Source: CAYZMS01 sp964479625 (lineage in GTDB: Bacteria > Bacteroidota > Bacteroidia > Chitinophagales > Saprospiraceae). Taken from it: a DNA stretch of 64,000 bases. Under the pieces are notes generated by a model. The model was not told the origin of the DNA, ran no database searches, and worked only from the letters and a program-made list of their open reading frames with translations. This document shows, piece by piece, positions 8,501 through 17,631 of this stretch. Position 1 is the stretch's first letter; each line of letters starts with the position of its first letter. Location: assembly GCA_964479625.1 (NCBI GenBank), contig CAYZMS010000019.1, forward strand, positions 1 through 64,000, given 5' to 3'. Both the position numbers and the translations under genes were made by a program.

Positions 8501-10448
8501 ATTCTACCTTATTCGAAAGGTTCAATTCTTTTAAACTCAGATTGTTGACCGCAGCCTGAAAATCATACCTGGGTATGCTATCCTTGAGGTTGACCGAACC
8601 TTCGAATGAAAAATCAATATTATCGTCCTTAATCGCAAAGGCACCATTAAACTGGCGAGATTCAAGCCGTCCTTTCAGGCGGGCATTTTCATAGGCGTAT
8701 CCTTTGAAGGCAAAGCTAGTAATGGCAGCCTCCAGGTCTGCGCTAAGATCCGAAGCCCTGATTCCCGACCCATTTTCAACCTGAGAGTTAAAGGAGATCA
8801 GGCCAAAGGCGGGGTTGCCGGTCCAGGCGCCGAGATCGAAGGCATTGAGGTTGAGGTTGCCTGAGAAATTGGCTGACTGGGGCCTCGGTTTTAGATCCAT
8901 TCTCATATCCATTACCGCCTGACCAATATTGGTTTGCAGGGACCCATTGGCAACAAAGTCCACAAAAAAGCCGTCGAAGCGCCCGTTGAATTGGATTTTT
9001 CCGAGGCGGTCGAAGTTGGAGGGGGGCGAAAAAGAAGGCAAAAGGTCCCGGAGGATGTCTGCCCGGGTGGTGAGTTCTTCCAGTCGGGCAGAAACGAACT
9101 CTTCATTCTTTACGGCCAGGTTCCGGGAGTCAAAACGGCCCTGTAACCGGCTACCCCGGGGTAATTCCAGTTGGAGTTCCCTAGCACTGAGGTCGTTAAT
9201 CGTGCCGAAAATACGGCCGTTAAGACGGACGACCTGATCGAGGTTTTGTTTGAAAAAAGCACTATTCCCAAGTTTTGGAGCAAAGCGAATAATATCCCTT
9301 ATGGCTACCCGGCTATCATTAAAACGGCCGTTCAGGCGCACCTCATCGGTAAAGGCTTTAAAGGCTTTAAATTTGGAATATTCCAAGTAAAGGGTATCGC
9401 GAATATTGGTCTGGGGAGTAACGATCTGAAAGTCGTTCAGGAAAATTCCGTTTGGGCTTACCCTTGCATCCTGCACGGCTAATTGATCCAATTGGAAACC
9501 GCTTCTTTCCTTTCCGTACAGGGATTCGACCACCCCCGTATATTCCCCGGATCGAAATTGGAAGTTTCGAATATCTATCCCAATATCCGAAACATACATA
9601 TGCCGGTAGTTGATCGTACTATCGATGTGCTGAACGATTGGTTCCTTTCGAAAATTGTTTAAGCGAAAAGTACCCTCTTCCATTTTGAAGGAGCCTACCT
9701 GAGCAAAAAGCCGGGCACTATCGGGTGGGGGCGCCCGAAGCGAGTCATTCCAAAGTGGGGCGCGTTCCCTTTCCGTTATGGAGATCAATGGCCGACGGAT
9801 ATAAATATCATCCAGAATAAAATCCAGGGCCGCCAGGTCGAAAAATTCAATGCCGACCTCCATGGCCTCCAGTTCCAATTGAAGCCGTTGGCCTTTAAGG
9901 TTATCTTCCTGTATAAAGGATACGTCAAACAGGTCCAGTTGTTGGACATCCAGCGGGAGGGGCTTGCTATCGTTTTCTTTTTCTTCCCTGGCCAGATTGA
10001 GTTTTTGCAACAGTTCGGTCAGGTTGTTGTAATAAACATCCGAAGAGCGACGAAGTCTGAACTGGGTATTGTATACTTCCAGGTGTTCAATGGTGATCCC
10101 GTCCCGGATCAATCGAAAGGGATTGATGTCAAAGGCTCCGACCAGACGTTCGCTATAAAGAAGGGTATCGGATTGAAGGTCTTCTACATAGACTCCTTCT
10201 AAGATTAGTTTGTTAAAAAAACCCAGTTGAAAGTAGTCCAGTTGTACTTTGGTTTGCAGCCGGTTGGACAGGTAGTTGGTGAGTTGCCTGACGGTCCAGT
10301 TTTGAACGGAAGGTAGTTGAACCAGCCAAAAGGAGGACAAGAAAAAAGCCGCAAGTATTCCCAGGGACAGCAATAGCCGACGCCAAAAAGGCCGGGAACT
10401 GCTTCCCTTGTCTTTCCCCTTTTCTTCTTGTGGCAGATCTTTTGGCAT
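5583..10448 (-). CDS. tamB: TamB-domain translocation/assembly protein
   Basis: A very large (1621-residue) envelope protein of the TamB/AsmA-like type. It has one N-terminal membrane anchor at about residues 25-45 after a charged cytoplasmic tail, then over 1400 residues of beta-strand-rich sequence expected to form a long periplasmic groove. The conserved C-terminal TamB domain holds GRGRGSVRISVPRTGDFSMYGDYVIERGDY and VNLLMQLEGDLLKPQISFDLLFP, with a final barrel-like tail. Proteins of this class bridge the inner and outer membranes and are implied in lipid transport or outer-membrane protein assembly. No tamA/bamA-like gene is adjacent here; DUF2461 follows after 8 bp. The length is usual for Bacteroidota. 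Confidence 0.9.
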   Translation of the reverse strand: MPKDLPQEEKGKDKGSSSRPFWRRLLLSLGILAAFFLSSFWLVQLPSVQNWTVRQLTNYLSNRLQTKVQLDYFQLGFFNKLILEGVYVEDLQSDTLLYSERLVGAFDINPFRLIRDGITIEHLEVYNTQFRLRRSSDVYYNNLTELLQKLNLAREEKENDSKPLPLDVQQLDLFDVSFIQEDNLKGQRLQLELEAMEVGIEFFDLAALDFILDDIYIRRPLISITERERAPLWNDSLRAPPPDSARLFAQVGSFKMEEGTFRLNNFRKEPIVQHIDSTINYRHMYVSDIGIDIRNFQFRSGEYTGVVESLYGKERSGFQLDQLAVQDARVSPNGIFLNDFQIVTPQTNIRDTLYLEYSKFKAFKAFTDEVRLNGRFNDSRVAIRDIIRFAPKLGNSAFFKQNLDQVVRLNGRIFGTINDLSARELQLELPRGSRLQGRFDSRNLAVKNEEFVSARLEELTTRADILRDLLPSFSPPSNFDRLGKIQFNGRFDGFFVDFVANGSLQTNIGQAVMDMRMDLKPRPQSANFSGNLNLNAFDLGAWTGNPAFGLISFNSQVENGSGIRASDLSADLEAAITSFAFKGYAYENARLKGRLESRQFNGAFAIKDDNIDFSFEGSVNLKDSIPRYDFQAAVNNLSLKELNLSNKVESMAGKVQLNLSGNKLSSLNGEGIVRDLKIRAIQEEFLLDSIRIASAVISDSLQLFSVRSDILLADLSGDFELSSIVQSLLAEAEEEFPRFAALLNLPPADSTAPQQAFTFNLRVNDSRGLQKLIHPQLGPVLSAEMEGTLNTRSDIFELKADLPEIQFDEHRFQAVALRTELKDGKNELIFGLEKTILSNGTELAPINTIHFLDEDRWEFGIIFDPKSRIGKGQLFQKLDIDGSIQTLNDSTFELHFDRTYLDVLEERWSIAATNSIRFGHGKIQARDFTLTNGDRKFSLNNLGSRGLLISLDEFDFSWLREKIKYDYPPIDFQGKFDLQAEIGNVFEQDSLSLRLLSDTLLINGDDWGTLSFEGFTSDLKSPIEGYLHLNPEGNTQLLAEAVFEPNRSEEDNPSAGKLLATLDLTNLPLDLAEYWIGKTVNGMEGQFGGWVSLNGPLEELDIDGQLEVGPSQFTVEYLKTTYRFDEAKISVSNTLFDASGTLLYDERGNTAALIGGVSHNRLKDLGFNARLETDRFLALNTKKGDNQLFYGTALGDGEISFSGSFKQPNIYVNADVGKGTRIVIPVSAQKETTGLGLVRFVDKSKPEKDTLTNRSRPIDLKGVNLEMDLTADDEAELAIIFNEQAGDVIEGRGRGSVRISVPRTGDFSMYGDYVIERGDYLFTLYNVINKKFRIRQGGTISWSGDPFAAQIDLVAEYKGLNTSVANLIQEYLVSASTELKRQASQTTTVNLLMQLEGDLLKPQISFDLLFPNLKGELQSYVDSKLRVLSRNQNELNKQVFGLIIAGQFMPTEFVLDGQKVVFNTVSEFVSNQLSLLLTELFSEFIGDGKTLSSIDFDIAYNQYESVNLESEENFTRGNELQLSLRQNFFNDRLSVLVGGNIGLGGGINTAASATGAFVGNDLVIEYTLNRDRSLKLRVYQQTQPDFSGLKLEIGAGLSFRKEFQSFDAFWDSFKKDSKKQQ

Positions 10449-10573
10449 AAATCCTGGATAATTTGCAATTATAGTAACAAGCCCGCGTTTGAACTTCTTT
10501 TTTTGATTCTATCTTTTAACGTTATCTTAGGCCTGGCAAGGAATAAGCCTGAAAATTAAAACCCAATAGCTTC

Positions 10574-11449
10574 ATGAAGCAAGCCCTTTTAATCGTATTC
10601 AGTATTTTTTGGAGTGTAGGAGGCACGGCTCAGGAAAAGCTTGCTTACCAATTGTTTAACACCAAAGGCAAGACAACTGATTATAAAGACCTTCTAAAAT
10701 CTGCTGCAAAGGCAGATGTGGTGTTCTTTGGAGAGAGCCATAACAACCCGATCGCGCACTGGTTGCAATATGAATTGACCAGGGATCTGTTCGAAGAAAG
10801 GAAAGGTGCCCTGACCCTTGGAGCGGAAATGTTCGAAGCAGACAATCAGTTGATCCTGAATGAATACCTCAGCGGTGCCATCAGTGAGAAAAACTTTGAG
10901 GAGGAAGCCAGGGTTTGGGGAAACTATGAAACCGACTATAAGCCTTTGGTCCTATTTGCAAAAGAACAGCAGTTGCCATTCATCGCCACCAATATTCCGA
11001 GGCGGTACGCCAATCTGGTCTTCAGGCAGGGCCCGGAAGCTTTAGAAAACTTGAGTGAGCAAGCAAAGGAATATATCGCTCCACTGCCCATTGAATTTAA
11101 CCTGGAACTGGAATCCTATGCGGGAATGCTGGATATGATGGGAGGTGCCAGTCACGGCGGTGGGCAAATGGATAATTTACCTAAAGCCCAGGCGGTAAAG
11201 GATGCTACCATGGCGCACTTTATCGCAAAGAATCTGGAAAAAAAGCAGCTCTTCATCCACTATAATGGATCCTTTCACTCCGACCTGAAAGAAGGCATTG
11301 TGTGGTATTTACTCCAGGAAGAGCCCAGGTCGAACATTCTCACCATCACCACCGTAGAACAGGCGGATTTGAAAAGTATTGATGCGGAGACCAGCCGTAA
11401 AGCCGACTTTATCCTGGTGGTACCCGCTTCTATGACAAAAACTTATTGA
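10574..11449 (+). CDS. ChaN-family (haem-binding lipoprotein-like) secreted protein
   Basis: A 291-residue exported protein with a clear signal peptide (MKQALLIVFSIFWSVGGTAQ). The rest matches the ChaN/DUF399 family: DVVFFGESHNNPIAHWLQYEL near residue 50, then LTLGAEMFEADNQLILNEYL, and a central PFIATNIPRRYANLVFRQG. ChaN of Campylobacter binds haem at the outer membrane and is iron-regulated. Whether this homologue does so is inference, since the gene has no haem-uptake neighbours. There is no lipobox cysteine, so it is probably soluble in the periplasm. It is divergent from tamB, with a TATCTTAG box about 40 bp before the start. Confidence 0.82.
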   Translation: MKQALLIVFSIFWSVGGTAQEKLAYQLFNTKGKTTDYKDLLKSAAKADVVFFGESHNNPIAHWLQYELTRDLFEERKGALTLGAEMFEADNQLILNEYLSGAISEKNFEEEARVWGNYETDYKPLVLFAKEQQLPFIATNIPRRYANLVFRQGPEALENLSEQAKEYIAPLPIEFNLELESYAGMLDMMGGASHGGGQMDNLPKAQAVKDATMAHFIAKNLEKKQLFIHYNGSFHSDLKEGIVWYLLQEEPRSNILTITTVEQADLKSIDAETSRKADFILVVPASMTKTY

Positions 11450-11782
11450 AAAGGGTAAAAGCCTGGCTGGCAATGGTTGAACTCCTCTCTTAATGTGGAA
11501 TGATGGAATAAGCCGAATTACCCTTAACATAAATTTAATCAGGTATTTGCCTGGGTAGGTTTTAAAATTTCCTTTGGATTCTTGGGTAGCAAAAGGGGTA
11601 ATATTCTTTGTTATACCTGTTTCCGATGCCTTATTGCCTTTTTCTGTAAAGAGCAGCCGTTCACCCATTTCCGGGAGCCCTTCGGGAGGGAATGTTTTCT
11701 GTTTCAGGAGCGTTAGGCAGGTGATACAATTATTTTCGTTCGTTCCATGAACAACGACTAAACCCCCTAGAGCTAACTCCTT
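11450..11782. other. Intergenic stretch without a recognised gene
   Basis: These 333 bases separate the ChaN-like gene from the TonB-C protein. A minus-strand open frame from 11668 runs back into the ChaN-like gene, but it shows no recognisable motif and overlaps a well-supported gene, so I do not call it. I see no strong terminator, tRNA or repeat. A TATTTTCG box about 45 bp before the next gene may be its promoter. Confidence 0.4.
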
Positions 11783-12229
11783 ATGAACAAAGTCTTTTTA
11801 ATCCCGATTTTGTTGCTTTTCACCAGTTTATCTACCCTTTCCGCTCAAACACCGCTACTGGTAACCCTGGAAACTTCCGACATTCGACCACGGGAGACCG
11901 TCTCTATCCGACCCTCGGTTCCCCTGAACTATCAATTAGCACCGGCCTTTCCGGGCGGCTTACTGGATTTGGAATCCTATTTCCAATCCGAATTTCAGTA
12001 TCCGCCCTTGGCCCTGGATCATGCTGTAGAGGGAATCGTTCTTTTGCGCCTGACCATAGACGCTACCGGAAAAGTGGATCTTGCAGAGGTCGTTCGCTCC
12101 CTTGGCTTTGGCTGCGACGAGGAAGCCATCCGTTTGGCAAATAATATGCCAGATTGGCAGCCGGCCCGGCAAGGGGAAAACACTATTCCTGGGCGGGTCC
12201 TATTGCCCATGAAGTTTAGCTTGAGGTAA
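11783..12229 (+). CDS. TonB C-terminal domain protein, secreted
   Basis: This 148-residue protein has a signal peptide (MNKVFLIPILLLFTSLSTLSA) and a TonB-like C-terminal domain: QYPPLALDHAVEGIVLLRLTIDATG, followed by GFGCDEEAIRLANNMPDWQPARQG. In Bacteroidota, free-standing TonB-C domains are common and may contact outer-membrane receptors. This one lacks the proline-rich linker of a true energy transducer, and its cleavable-looking signal would not anchor it, so direct energy coupling is doubtful. It is monocistronic and is followed at once by a strong bidirectional terminator. Confidence 0.78.
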   Translation: MNKVFLIPILLLFTSLSTLSAQTPLLVTLETSDIRPRETVSIRPSVPLNYQLAPAFPGGLLDLESYFQSEFQYPPLALDHAVEGIVLLRLTIDATGKVDLAEVVRSLGFGCDEEAIRLANNMPDWQPARQGENTIPGRVLLPMKFSLR

Positions 12230-12262
12230 GCGCAAGAACCTGGATTGAATAGCTGTAAAAGG

Positions 12263-12308
12263 AAAGAGGGTGTCTCCATGCGTCAAAGCATTTGGAGGCA
12301 CCCTCTTT
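12263..12308. terminator. Strong bidirectional terminator
   Basis: A 16-bp stem with one G-U pair is formed by AAAGAGGGTGTCTCCA at 12263-12278 and its partner at 12293-12308, with a 14-base loop. A-rich bases lie before it and T-rich bases follow it. It sits between the convergent TonB-C gene and glnN, so it can stop transcription from both. Confidence 0.85.
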
Positions 12309-12314
12309 AATTTT

Positions 12315-14507
12315 CTATCGGATAAACATCAATTCCCGGTATTTCACCAGGGGCCATAGTTGATCGTCCACCAGGTATTCCAGTCGGTCGGCATGTACTC
12401 GAATGACTTCCATTAAAGGTTTTACATCATGACAATAGGCTATTGCCATGGAAGTGGCATCGGTTATTTCATTCGCTTTCCGACGGAGTTCGGTCATTTC
12501 CTCCACACCATATTTAATAGCGTTGACATTGGTTGAAATGCGCTGAACGATATCTAGCTGGGCTGCATATTGATCCTCACTCATTCCCAATTCCCGGAGA
12601 CTAAGTATGTTTTCCATAAGCGTATTCTGGTATTGCAGCGCGGCAGGTAGAATATGGTTGATCACCATTTCTCCCAGGGTCCTGGACTCAATCTGGAGCT
12701 TGAGAATGTAATTTTCGCACATCACGTCATAATGCGCGTGCAACTCTCTTTGCGTAAAAATGCCACTTTCCTGGAATAAACGGGTAGAGGTATCCGAAAG
12801 ATAGGCCTTTAGGGCATCCGGTGTGTTGGGAGTATTGCTCAACCCCCTTTTTTCCGCCTCTGTTTTCCACTCTTCGCTGTATCCGTCTCTCTCGAAACGG
12901 ATGGGGGCAGAGTCTATAATGTATTGCCTCAAAACGGAAAGGATGGCCGACTCCTTATCCTTTCCAGCGTTCATTTGGGCAGAAACCGCCTCGTGGAACA
13001 GTCGAAGTTGCTCTCCCACAATGGCGTTCATGATGGTCATTGGGGCGGCACAGTTCATGCTTGATCCCACCATCCGGATTTCGAACTTGTTACCGGTAAA
13101 GGCAAAGGGAGAGGTGCGGTTCCGATCGGTATTGTGTACTTCGAGATCAGGGATCTTGGAAAGCAGGTTGAGTGCTTTTTCCACGGCTGCAGAATCGATT
13201 TCCCCATTGCCTGCGATGGCTTCCAGTGCATTGGTCAGGGAAGCGCCGACAAAAACGGAGATAATGGCGGGAGGCGCCTCATTGGCACCCAGGCGATGAT
13301 CATTGGAAGCAGAGGCAACGCTGGCCCGCAAGAGGTCCGCATGCCGGTAAACGGCCATGATGGTATTGACAAAAAAGGTTAGAAACCGAAGGTTTTTACC
13401 AGGTTTGGAGCCAGGAGCCAACAGGTTGACCCCGGTATTGGTACTCATGGACCAGTTGTTGTGCTTACCGGATCCATTTACTCCGGCAAAGGGTTTCTCG
13501 TGCAGGAGCACTCGCAACTGGTGTCGAAGGGCCACGCGGTCCATCACGTCCATAAGCAATTGGTTGTGATCGACGGCAACGTTTACTTCTTCGAACATGG
13601 GAGCCAGTTCGTATTGTCCGGGTCCCACTTCGTTATGGCGGGTGCGTACCGGGATCCCCAGTTTGTGGCATTCCGTCTCCAGGTCCCGCATAAAGGCATA
13701 CACCCGTTCGGGAATAGACCCGAAATAGTGGTCATCCAGTTGCTGTCCTTTGGGGGCGTGTTTACCCAGGAGGGTTCGCCCTGTCATCATTAAGTCGGGG
13801 CGGGCGTTGAATAGCGCTTCGTCTACCAAAAAGTATTCTTGTTCCCAGCCCAGGGTGGCTATTACCTTGGTGACCTGTTCATCAAATAACTGGCAGACGG
13901 GAACCGCCCCTTTTTCCAGATAATGTTGAGACTTGAGCAGGGGTAATTTATAATCCAGGGATTCCCCGCCGTAGGTGACGAAGATAGTAGGAATACAAAG
14001 TGTTCGGCCTTCGCCCACCTCCAGAATAAATGCAGGGGAGGAAGGGTCCCAGGCGGTGTAACCCCGGGCTTCAAAGGTGGAGCGCAGGCCTCCTCCGGGA
14101 AAACTGGAACCGTCCGGTTCTTGCTGGGCAAGGGCCTCTCCACTAAATTCTTCGAGTACGCCACCATCCGGAGTGATCGTAAAAAAGGAATCGTGCTTTT
14201 CCGCTGTTCGTCCGGTCAGGGGCTGGAACCAATGCGTATAATGGGTGACATTGTGATCGAAGGCCCATTTTTTCATTGCCGCCGCCACTATGTCCGCATC
14301 CTCCCGGGTCAGTTTATCTCCGGACTCAATAGCTTTCTTTACATTTTTGTAGGCTTCCCGCGAGAGATAGTCTCGCATTTGAAGATCATTAAATACGTTT
14401 TTCCCAAAGAAGGTGGAAATACGGTGGGAGGGAATATTTACGTATTCATTTTCTCCTTTAGATCGATTCATAATAGTTTCGATAGCCCCGAAACGAGTAA
14501 TGCTCAT
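12315..14507 (-). CDS. glnN: Glutamine synthetase type III
   Basis: ATP-dependent amidation of glutamate by the large GSIII type typical of Bacteroidota and some cyanobacteria. The 730-residue size and the N-terminal domain (SHRISTFFGKNVFNDLQM and HNVTHYTHWFQPLTGRTAEKHD) separate it from GSI and GSII. Later come GWEQEYFLVD, the metal/glutamate site RTRHNEVGPGQYELAP, and HEKPFAGVNGSGKHNNWSM with the ATP- and ammonium-site residues. The C-terminal helical extension is complete. The upstream class V aminotransferase ends 56 bp before it on the same strand, so the two may share a transcript. Confidence 0.96.
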   Translation of the reverse strand: MSITRFGAIETIMNRSKGENEYVNIPSHRISTFFGKNVFNDLQMRDYLSREAYKNVKKAIESGDKLTREDADIVAAAMKKWAFDHNVTHYTHWFQPLTGRTAEKHDSFFTITPDGGVLEEFSGEALAQQEPDGSSFPGGGLRSTFEARGYTAWDPSSPAFILEVGEGRTLCIPTIFVTYGGESLDYKLPLLKSQHYLEKGAVPVCQLFDEQVTKVIATLGWEQEYFLVDEALFNARPDLMMTGRTLLGKHAPKGQQLDDHYFGSIPERVYAFMRDLETECHKLGIPVRTRHNEVGPGQYELAPMFEEVNVAVDHNQLLMDVMDRVALRHQLRVLLHEKPFAGVNGSGKHNNWSMSTNTGVNLLAPGSKPGKNLRFLTFFVNTIMAVYRHADLLRASVASASNDHRLGANEAPPAIISVFVGASLTNALEAIAGNGEIDSAAVEKALNLLSKIPDLEVHNTDRNRTSPFAFTGNKFEIRMVGSSMNCAAPMTIMNAIVGEQLRLFHEAVSAQMNAGKDKESAILSVLRQYIIDSAPIRFERDGYSEEWKTEAEKRGLSNTPNTPDALKAYLSDTSTRLFQESGIFTQRELHAHYDVMCENYILKLQIESRTLGEMVINHILPAALQYQNTLMENILSLRELGMSEDQYAAQLDIVQRISTNVNAIKYGVEEMTELRRKANEITDATSMAIAYCHDVKPLMEVIRVHADRLEYLVDDQLWPLVKYRELMFIR

Positions 14508-14563
14508 ACGGATGTTTTTAATGAATGAGGTAATATTGAAAGGTCAATTACTACGCGCTGCAA

Positions 14564-15712
14564 CTACAGCTTTTTTTCCAGGCATTCCACTAAGCGTTCG
14601 AATTCTTCGCGGGTATTGTAAACATGGGGAGCTATCCGCATGGACGATCCCCTCCAGGAAACAAGTATTCGCTCCTTTTCCAGTGCTGATTGTACACTTT
14701 GGGCGAAGGAGGTAGTAGGAAACCGTATCCCCAGAAGATGATAGGCCCTGTAAGCGGGTTGGGCCAGGGTGCATCCAAGTCGTTCAAGCCGGTCTACATA
14801 GGGAAGGACTAACTCTTTGCAATACGCCTGAATTTCTTCTATTCCCCAGTCTGATAATTGGCGAAGAGCAGCCAATTGCATGGGGATCAAAATGAAGTTG
14901 CTCTGTTCCCCTACATTATACCGACCGGCAAGCGGGCGATATTCCGGCTGGTAATTGACCAGGCCTTTGAATTGGTCGCTTTGCTTTCGGTTGATCCAGT
15001 TTTCTTCGATGGGGCGTCCCTGGTCGAGGGCCGGACCACAATAGGCAAGCCCCATGGCGTAAGGTCCCATCAGCCATTTGTACCCGGCACATACCAAGGC
15101 ATCGGGCTGAAGTTCGGCCACATTGAGGGGAAGCGCACCCACCGACTGTGTTCCATCCAGTACCATCCAGGCTCCAACAGCTTTTGTCTTTTGTCGAATT
15201 GCTTTCAGGTCGAAACAGGTTCCGTCGGCCCAATGGATATGGGCCATGGATACGAGGGCCGTTTGATCATCTATGGCCTCCAGTAGGGCCTGGTTCCAGG
15301 CCTCGGCCCGGTTATCAGCCGTTGGGGCTTTTATAATTTGAAGGGAGGCACCCGCTCGGTCTGCCGCCTCCTTCCAGGTGTAGTAATTGCTGGGGAACTG
15401 TTCCTCTAGCAAAATGATCTTTTGTTCCGGCTGAAGGTGGAGATTGGCCGCCACATTGGCCATTCCATAGGAAACGGAGGGGATGATGGCGATTCTTTCA
15501 GCTTCTACATCCCCGATTAAGCGGGCAAAGGATTGCCGGACCTGGTGGACAGGCGCGAAAAAGTCTTCCACGGAAACCGTCCAGGGCTTCGCTTTTCGGG
15601 CTACCGCCTGCTGGCCTAGTGCTGTTAAGGCTTTCAGTTGGGGGGACATATAGGCACAGTTCAGGTACGTCACCGTATCGTCCAGTTCAAATAAGGCTCT
15701 TTGACATTCCAT
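14564..15712 (-). CDS. Class V aminotransferase-fold PLP enzyme
   Basis: A 382-residue PLP-dependent enzyme of the class V (cysteine-desulfurase/isopenicillin-epimerase-like) fold. Key segments are the N-terminal TVTYLNCAYMSPQL, AHIHWADGTCFDLKAIRQ, the Asp-containing MVLDGTQSVGALPL, and the Schiff-base lysine in DALVCAGYKWLMGPYAMGL. The substrate cannot be told; class V members act as desulfurases, kynureninases, lyases or transaminases. I start at the ATG at 15712 (MECQRALFELDD) because it begins the homologous sequence. The longer frame from 15784 adds a hydrophobic stretch and would overlap the divergent miaE gene. glnN follows 56 bp downstream. Confidence 0.82.
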   Translation of the reverse strand: MECQRALFELDDTVTYLNCAYMSPQLKALTALGQQAVARKAKPWTVSVEDFFAPVHQVRQSFARLIGDVEAERIAIIPSVSYGMANVAANLHLQPEQKIILLEEQFPSNYYTWKEAADRAGASLQIIKAPTADNRAEAWNQALLEAIDDQTALVSMAHIHWADGTCFDLKAIRQKTKAVGAWMVLDGTQSVGALPLNVAELQPDALVCAGYKWLMGPYAMGLAYCGPALDQGRPIEENWINRKQSDQFKGLVNYQPEYRPLAGRYNVGEQSNFILIPMQLAALRQLSDWGIEEIQAYCKELVLPYVDRLERLGCTLAQPAYRAYHLLGIRFPTTSFAQSVQSALEKERILVSWRGSSMRIAPHVYNTREEFERLVECLEKKL

Positions 15713-15748
15713 TCGATTCAGATATATTCGCAGAAAAATAAATAAAAA

Positions 15749-16366
15749 ATGGGTACGAAGGAGCGGGAATTGCAGGAAGTACAAATGTTGGGGCTAAAAC
15801 TTCCAACAGATCCCCGCTGGGTGGATCTGGCCGAAAAGGATCTGGAAGAAATACTGACCGATCACGCGTATTGCGAACAAAAAGCCGCTACGGCTTGCAT
15901 CTCCCTCATTCAGGCTTATCCGGAACGAACGGAACTGGTGCAGGAACTGGCCCCGATCGTTACAGAGGAATGGGGGCACTTTCGAATGGTTTTAAAGGAA
16001 ATGGAAAAGCGCAAGCTGCAACTGGGGCGTCAGCGTAAGGATGAATACGTCAATAAACTGCTGGAATTTCAAAAAAAAGGAGGAAGCCGGGAAGACAAAT
16101 TACTCGAAAAATTATTGATCTGCGCCCTGATCGAAGCCCGAAGCTGTGAACGCTTCCGCCTGCTTAGCCTCCATATTCAGGAGGAGGAATTAAAAGATTT
16201 TTACCACAAATTCATGGTGGCCGAAGCCGGGCATTACGTACTGTTTATTGAACTGGCCAAAAAGTACTTTCCAGAAGATCGCGTAAAAGCACGCTGGAAA
16301 GCCTATCTCGAGTACGAAGCCGGAATAATACAGGAGCTGGAATTGCGCGGCGATCGCATGCATTGA
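15749..16366 (+). CDS. miaE: tRNA-(ms2io6A37) hydroxylase
   Basis: A ferritin-like di-iron monooxygenase that hydroxylates the isopentenyl side chain of ms2i6A at tRNA position 37, using O2. Diagnostic are ILTDHAYCEQKAATACISLI, with an iron-ligand glutamate in the EQKAA helix, EEWGHFRMVLKEM with the ExxH pair, CALIEARSCERFRLLS and VAEAGHYVLFIELAKKYF with the second E/ExxH set. Homologues usually begin at MLGLKLPTDPRW, so the ATG at 15785 is a good alternative start and would leave more room for promoters between it and the divergent aminotransferase. The presence of miaE fits aerobic life. Confidence 0.93.
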   Translation: MGTKERELQEVQMLGLKLPTDPRWVDLAEKDLEEILTDHAYCEQKAATACISLIQAYPERTELVQELAPIVTEEWGHFRMVLKEMEKRKLQLGRQRKDEYVNKLLEFQKKGGSREDKLLEKLLICALIEARSCERFRLLSLHIQEEELKDFYHKFMVAEAGHYVLFIELAKKYFPEDRVKARWKAYLEYEAGIIQELELRGDRMH

Positions 16367-16393
16367 CCTATTGCGGAGCCCTTTTCCGCCCGA

Positions 16394-17470
16394 TCAAAAT
16401 GTTGGGCACTGAATACTGTCGTTGTCGTAATTGCCCAAATACGCAAGGGAGATCTCGAAGGCGCCTGCCCGGTTGGTGTTGGTGGTAACGATACTGTTCA
16501 CCCGCGCATCGTAGCTGAAGCCGAGTAAGAAATTGCTGTATTCCAGGCCAGCCATCAAGACAACGGCATCCATGCTTATCTGTTCTACATCATTGTCGAC
16601 GACCCGCACCCAGCTTCCCACATGCAGGGCCGTACCATTAATCTCATCAAATAAGAAGCGGATGTTGCTGCCGGCGTTCAGGGCTTTATGCGGCCCTTGC
16701 TGGTAGTAAAGCCCCCGCGGGAGTACCTGCACGGAAGTGCCTATAGGGATCTGTAAACCCAGGTGAGCCGATAATTTCATGTATAGGGGACTGGAATTTT
16801 GGTCCTCCGGCAATTCTTCCGAGGCATAGAAGCTCACTTCCGGCTCCAGAATATGATGCAGGGCGACCCCCGCAAAGATCCCTACCTTTTGTTCAGGGGC
16901 ATAACTGTAGTTCAGCCCAACCGCCAGGTCTCCAAAGGCAAAGTTGTTTTCGGGCAGTGTTTCCTCGGAACCGCCGGTGTAGCCATCGGCACCATTGAAT
17001 TGGTCACTAAAGGCAATATCCCCGTAGTTCACATTGCGTTGGGTAATGCCCGCCTGGGCACCCAAGGAAAGGTACTGATCCCCTTTGGGACCTAAAGCCT
17101 TATGGAACCCACCCGACAAAGCCATGGAATTAGTGAAAAAATTAAGTGTTGCATTTCTATCGTTGTAAAACAAAATACCTCCGCCGAAGGCATCCTTGTT
17201 GCGCTTTCGGTTGGAATTAATGTTAAAACGAAGGTCCACTGCTCCCGAAAAAGTTTGATAGGGATCTCCTAATTGTTCCCTCCCCTGATCCCGGTAAATT
17301 AACCCGATCCGGTATTTTCCGGGGAAGGCCCCTGTGAGCGCCGGGTTAAGGTTTAATGGAGCTGCATAGAACTGGGTGAAATGCTGATCCTGTGCAAAAG
17401 CCGGTAAAGAGCAGATAAGGAAAAGGAAGGTGGGCAATAAAGGTCGCTTCATGTTTTCGGGACTCATCAT
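16394..17470 (-). CDS. PorP/SprF-family type IX secretion-linked membrane protein
   Basis: A 358-residue outer-membrane protein of the PorP/SprF family. It has a signal peptide ending in LPAFAQ, then the family opener DQHFTQFYAAPLNLNPALTGAFPGKYRIGLIYRDQ, repeated beta strands, and a C-terminal strand ending near LAYLGNYDND. PorP/SprF proteins act with type IX secretion, often for type B substrates or gliding adhesins. It stands alone without a PorE-like partner or a large cargo gene beside it, though a type B cargo lies at 50.7-53 kb. The start may be the ATG at 17452, six residues later, directly before the signal peptide. Confidence 0.9.
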   Translation of the reverse strand: MMSPENMKRPLLPTFLFLICSLPAFAQDQHFTQFYAAPLNLNPALTGAFPGKYRIGLIYRDQGREQLGDPYQTFSGAVDLRFNINSNRKRNKDAFGGGILFYNDRNATLNFFTNSMALSGGFHKALGPKGDQYLSLGAQAGITQRNVNYGDIAFSDQFNGADGYTGGSEETLPENNFAFGDLAVGLNYSYAPEQKVGIFAGVALHHILEPEVSFYASEELPEDQNSSPLYMKLSAHLGLQIPIGTSVQVLPRGLYYQQGPHKALNAGSNIRFLFDEINGTALHVGSWVRVVDNDVEQISMDAVVLMAGLEYSNFLLGFSYDARVNSIVTTNTNRAGAFEISLAYLGNYDNDSIQCPTF

Positions 17471-17631
17471 TTAACAATTCGAACAAAAGGTGATTAAGAA
17501 CAATCAATGAACGAATAAACGAAAAGGGTATTGGATATTTTGTTAATTTTGATTATACTCATTGCATAATTAACCAAATTCCGGGTTTTTCCGGAAGGCG
17601 GTTCCACTACAACACAGCATAAGGAAAGGGC

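Noticed and set aside
5583..10448. Many long antisense frames within the tamB gene
   Set aside because: They are frame shadows of the large gene and show no independent domain or start signals.
11309..11668. A 119-residue minus-strand frame over the end of the ChaN-like gene
   Set aside because: It overlaps a clear gene, has no motif and no plausible ribosome site.
14508..15784. A 24-residue N-terminal extension of the class V aminotransferase from 15784
   Set aside because: It would overlap the divergent miaE gene and its hydrophobic stretch is not part of the family; ATG 15712 fits homologues.
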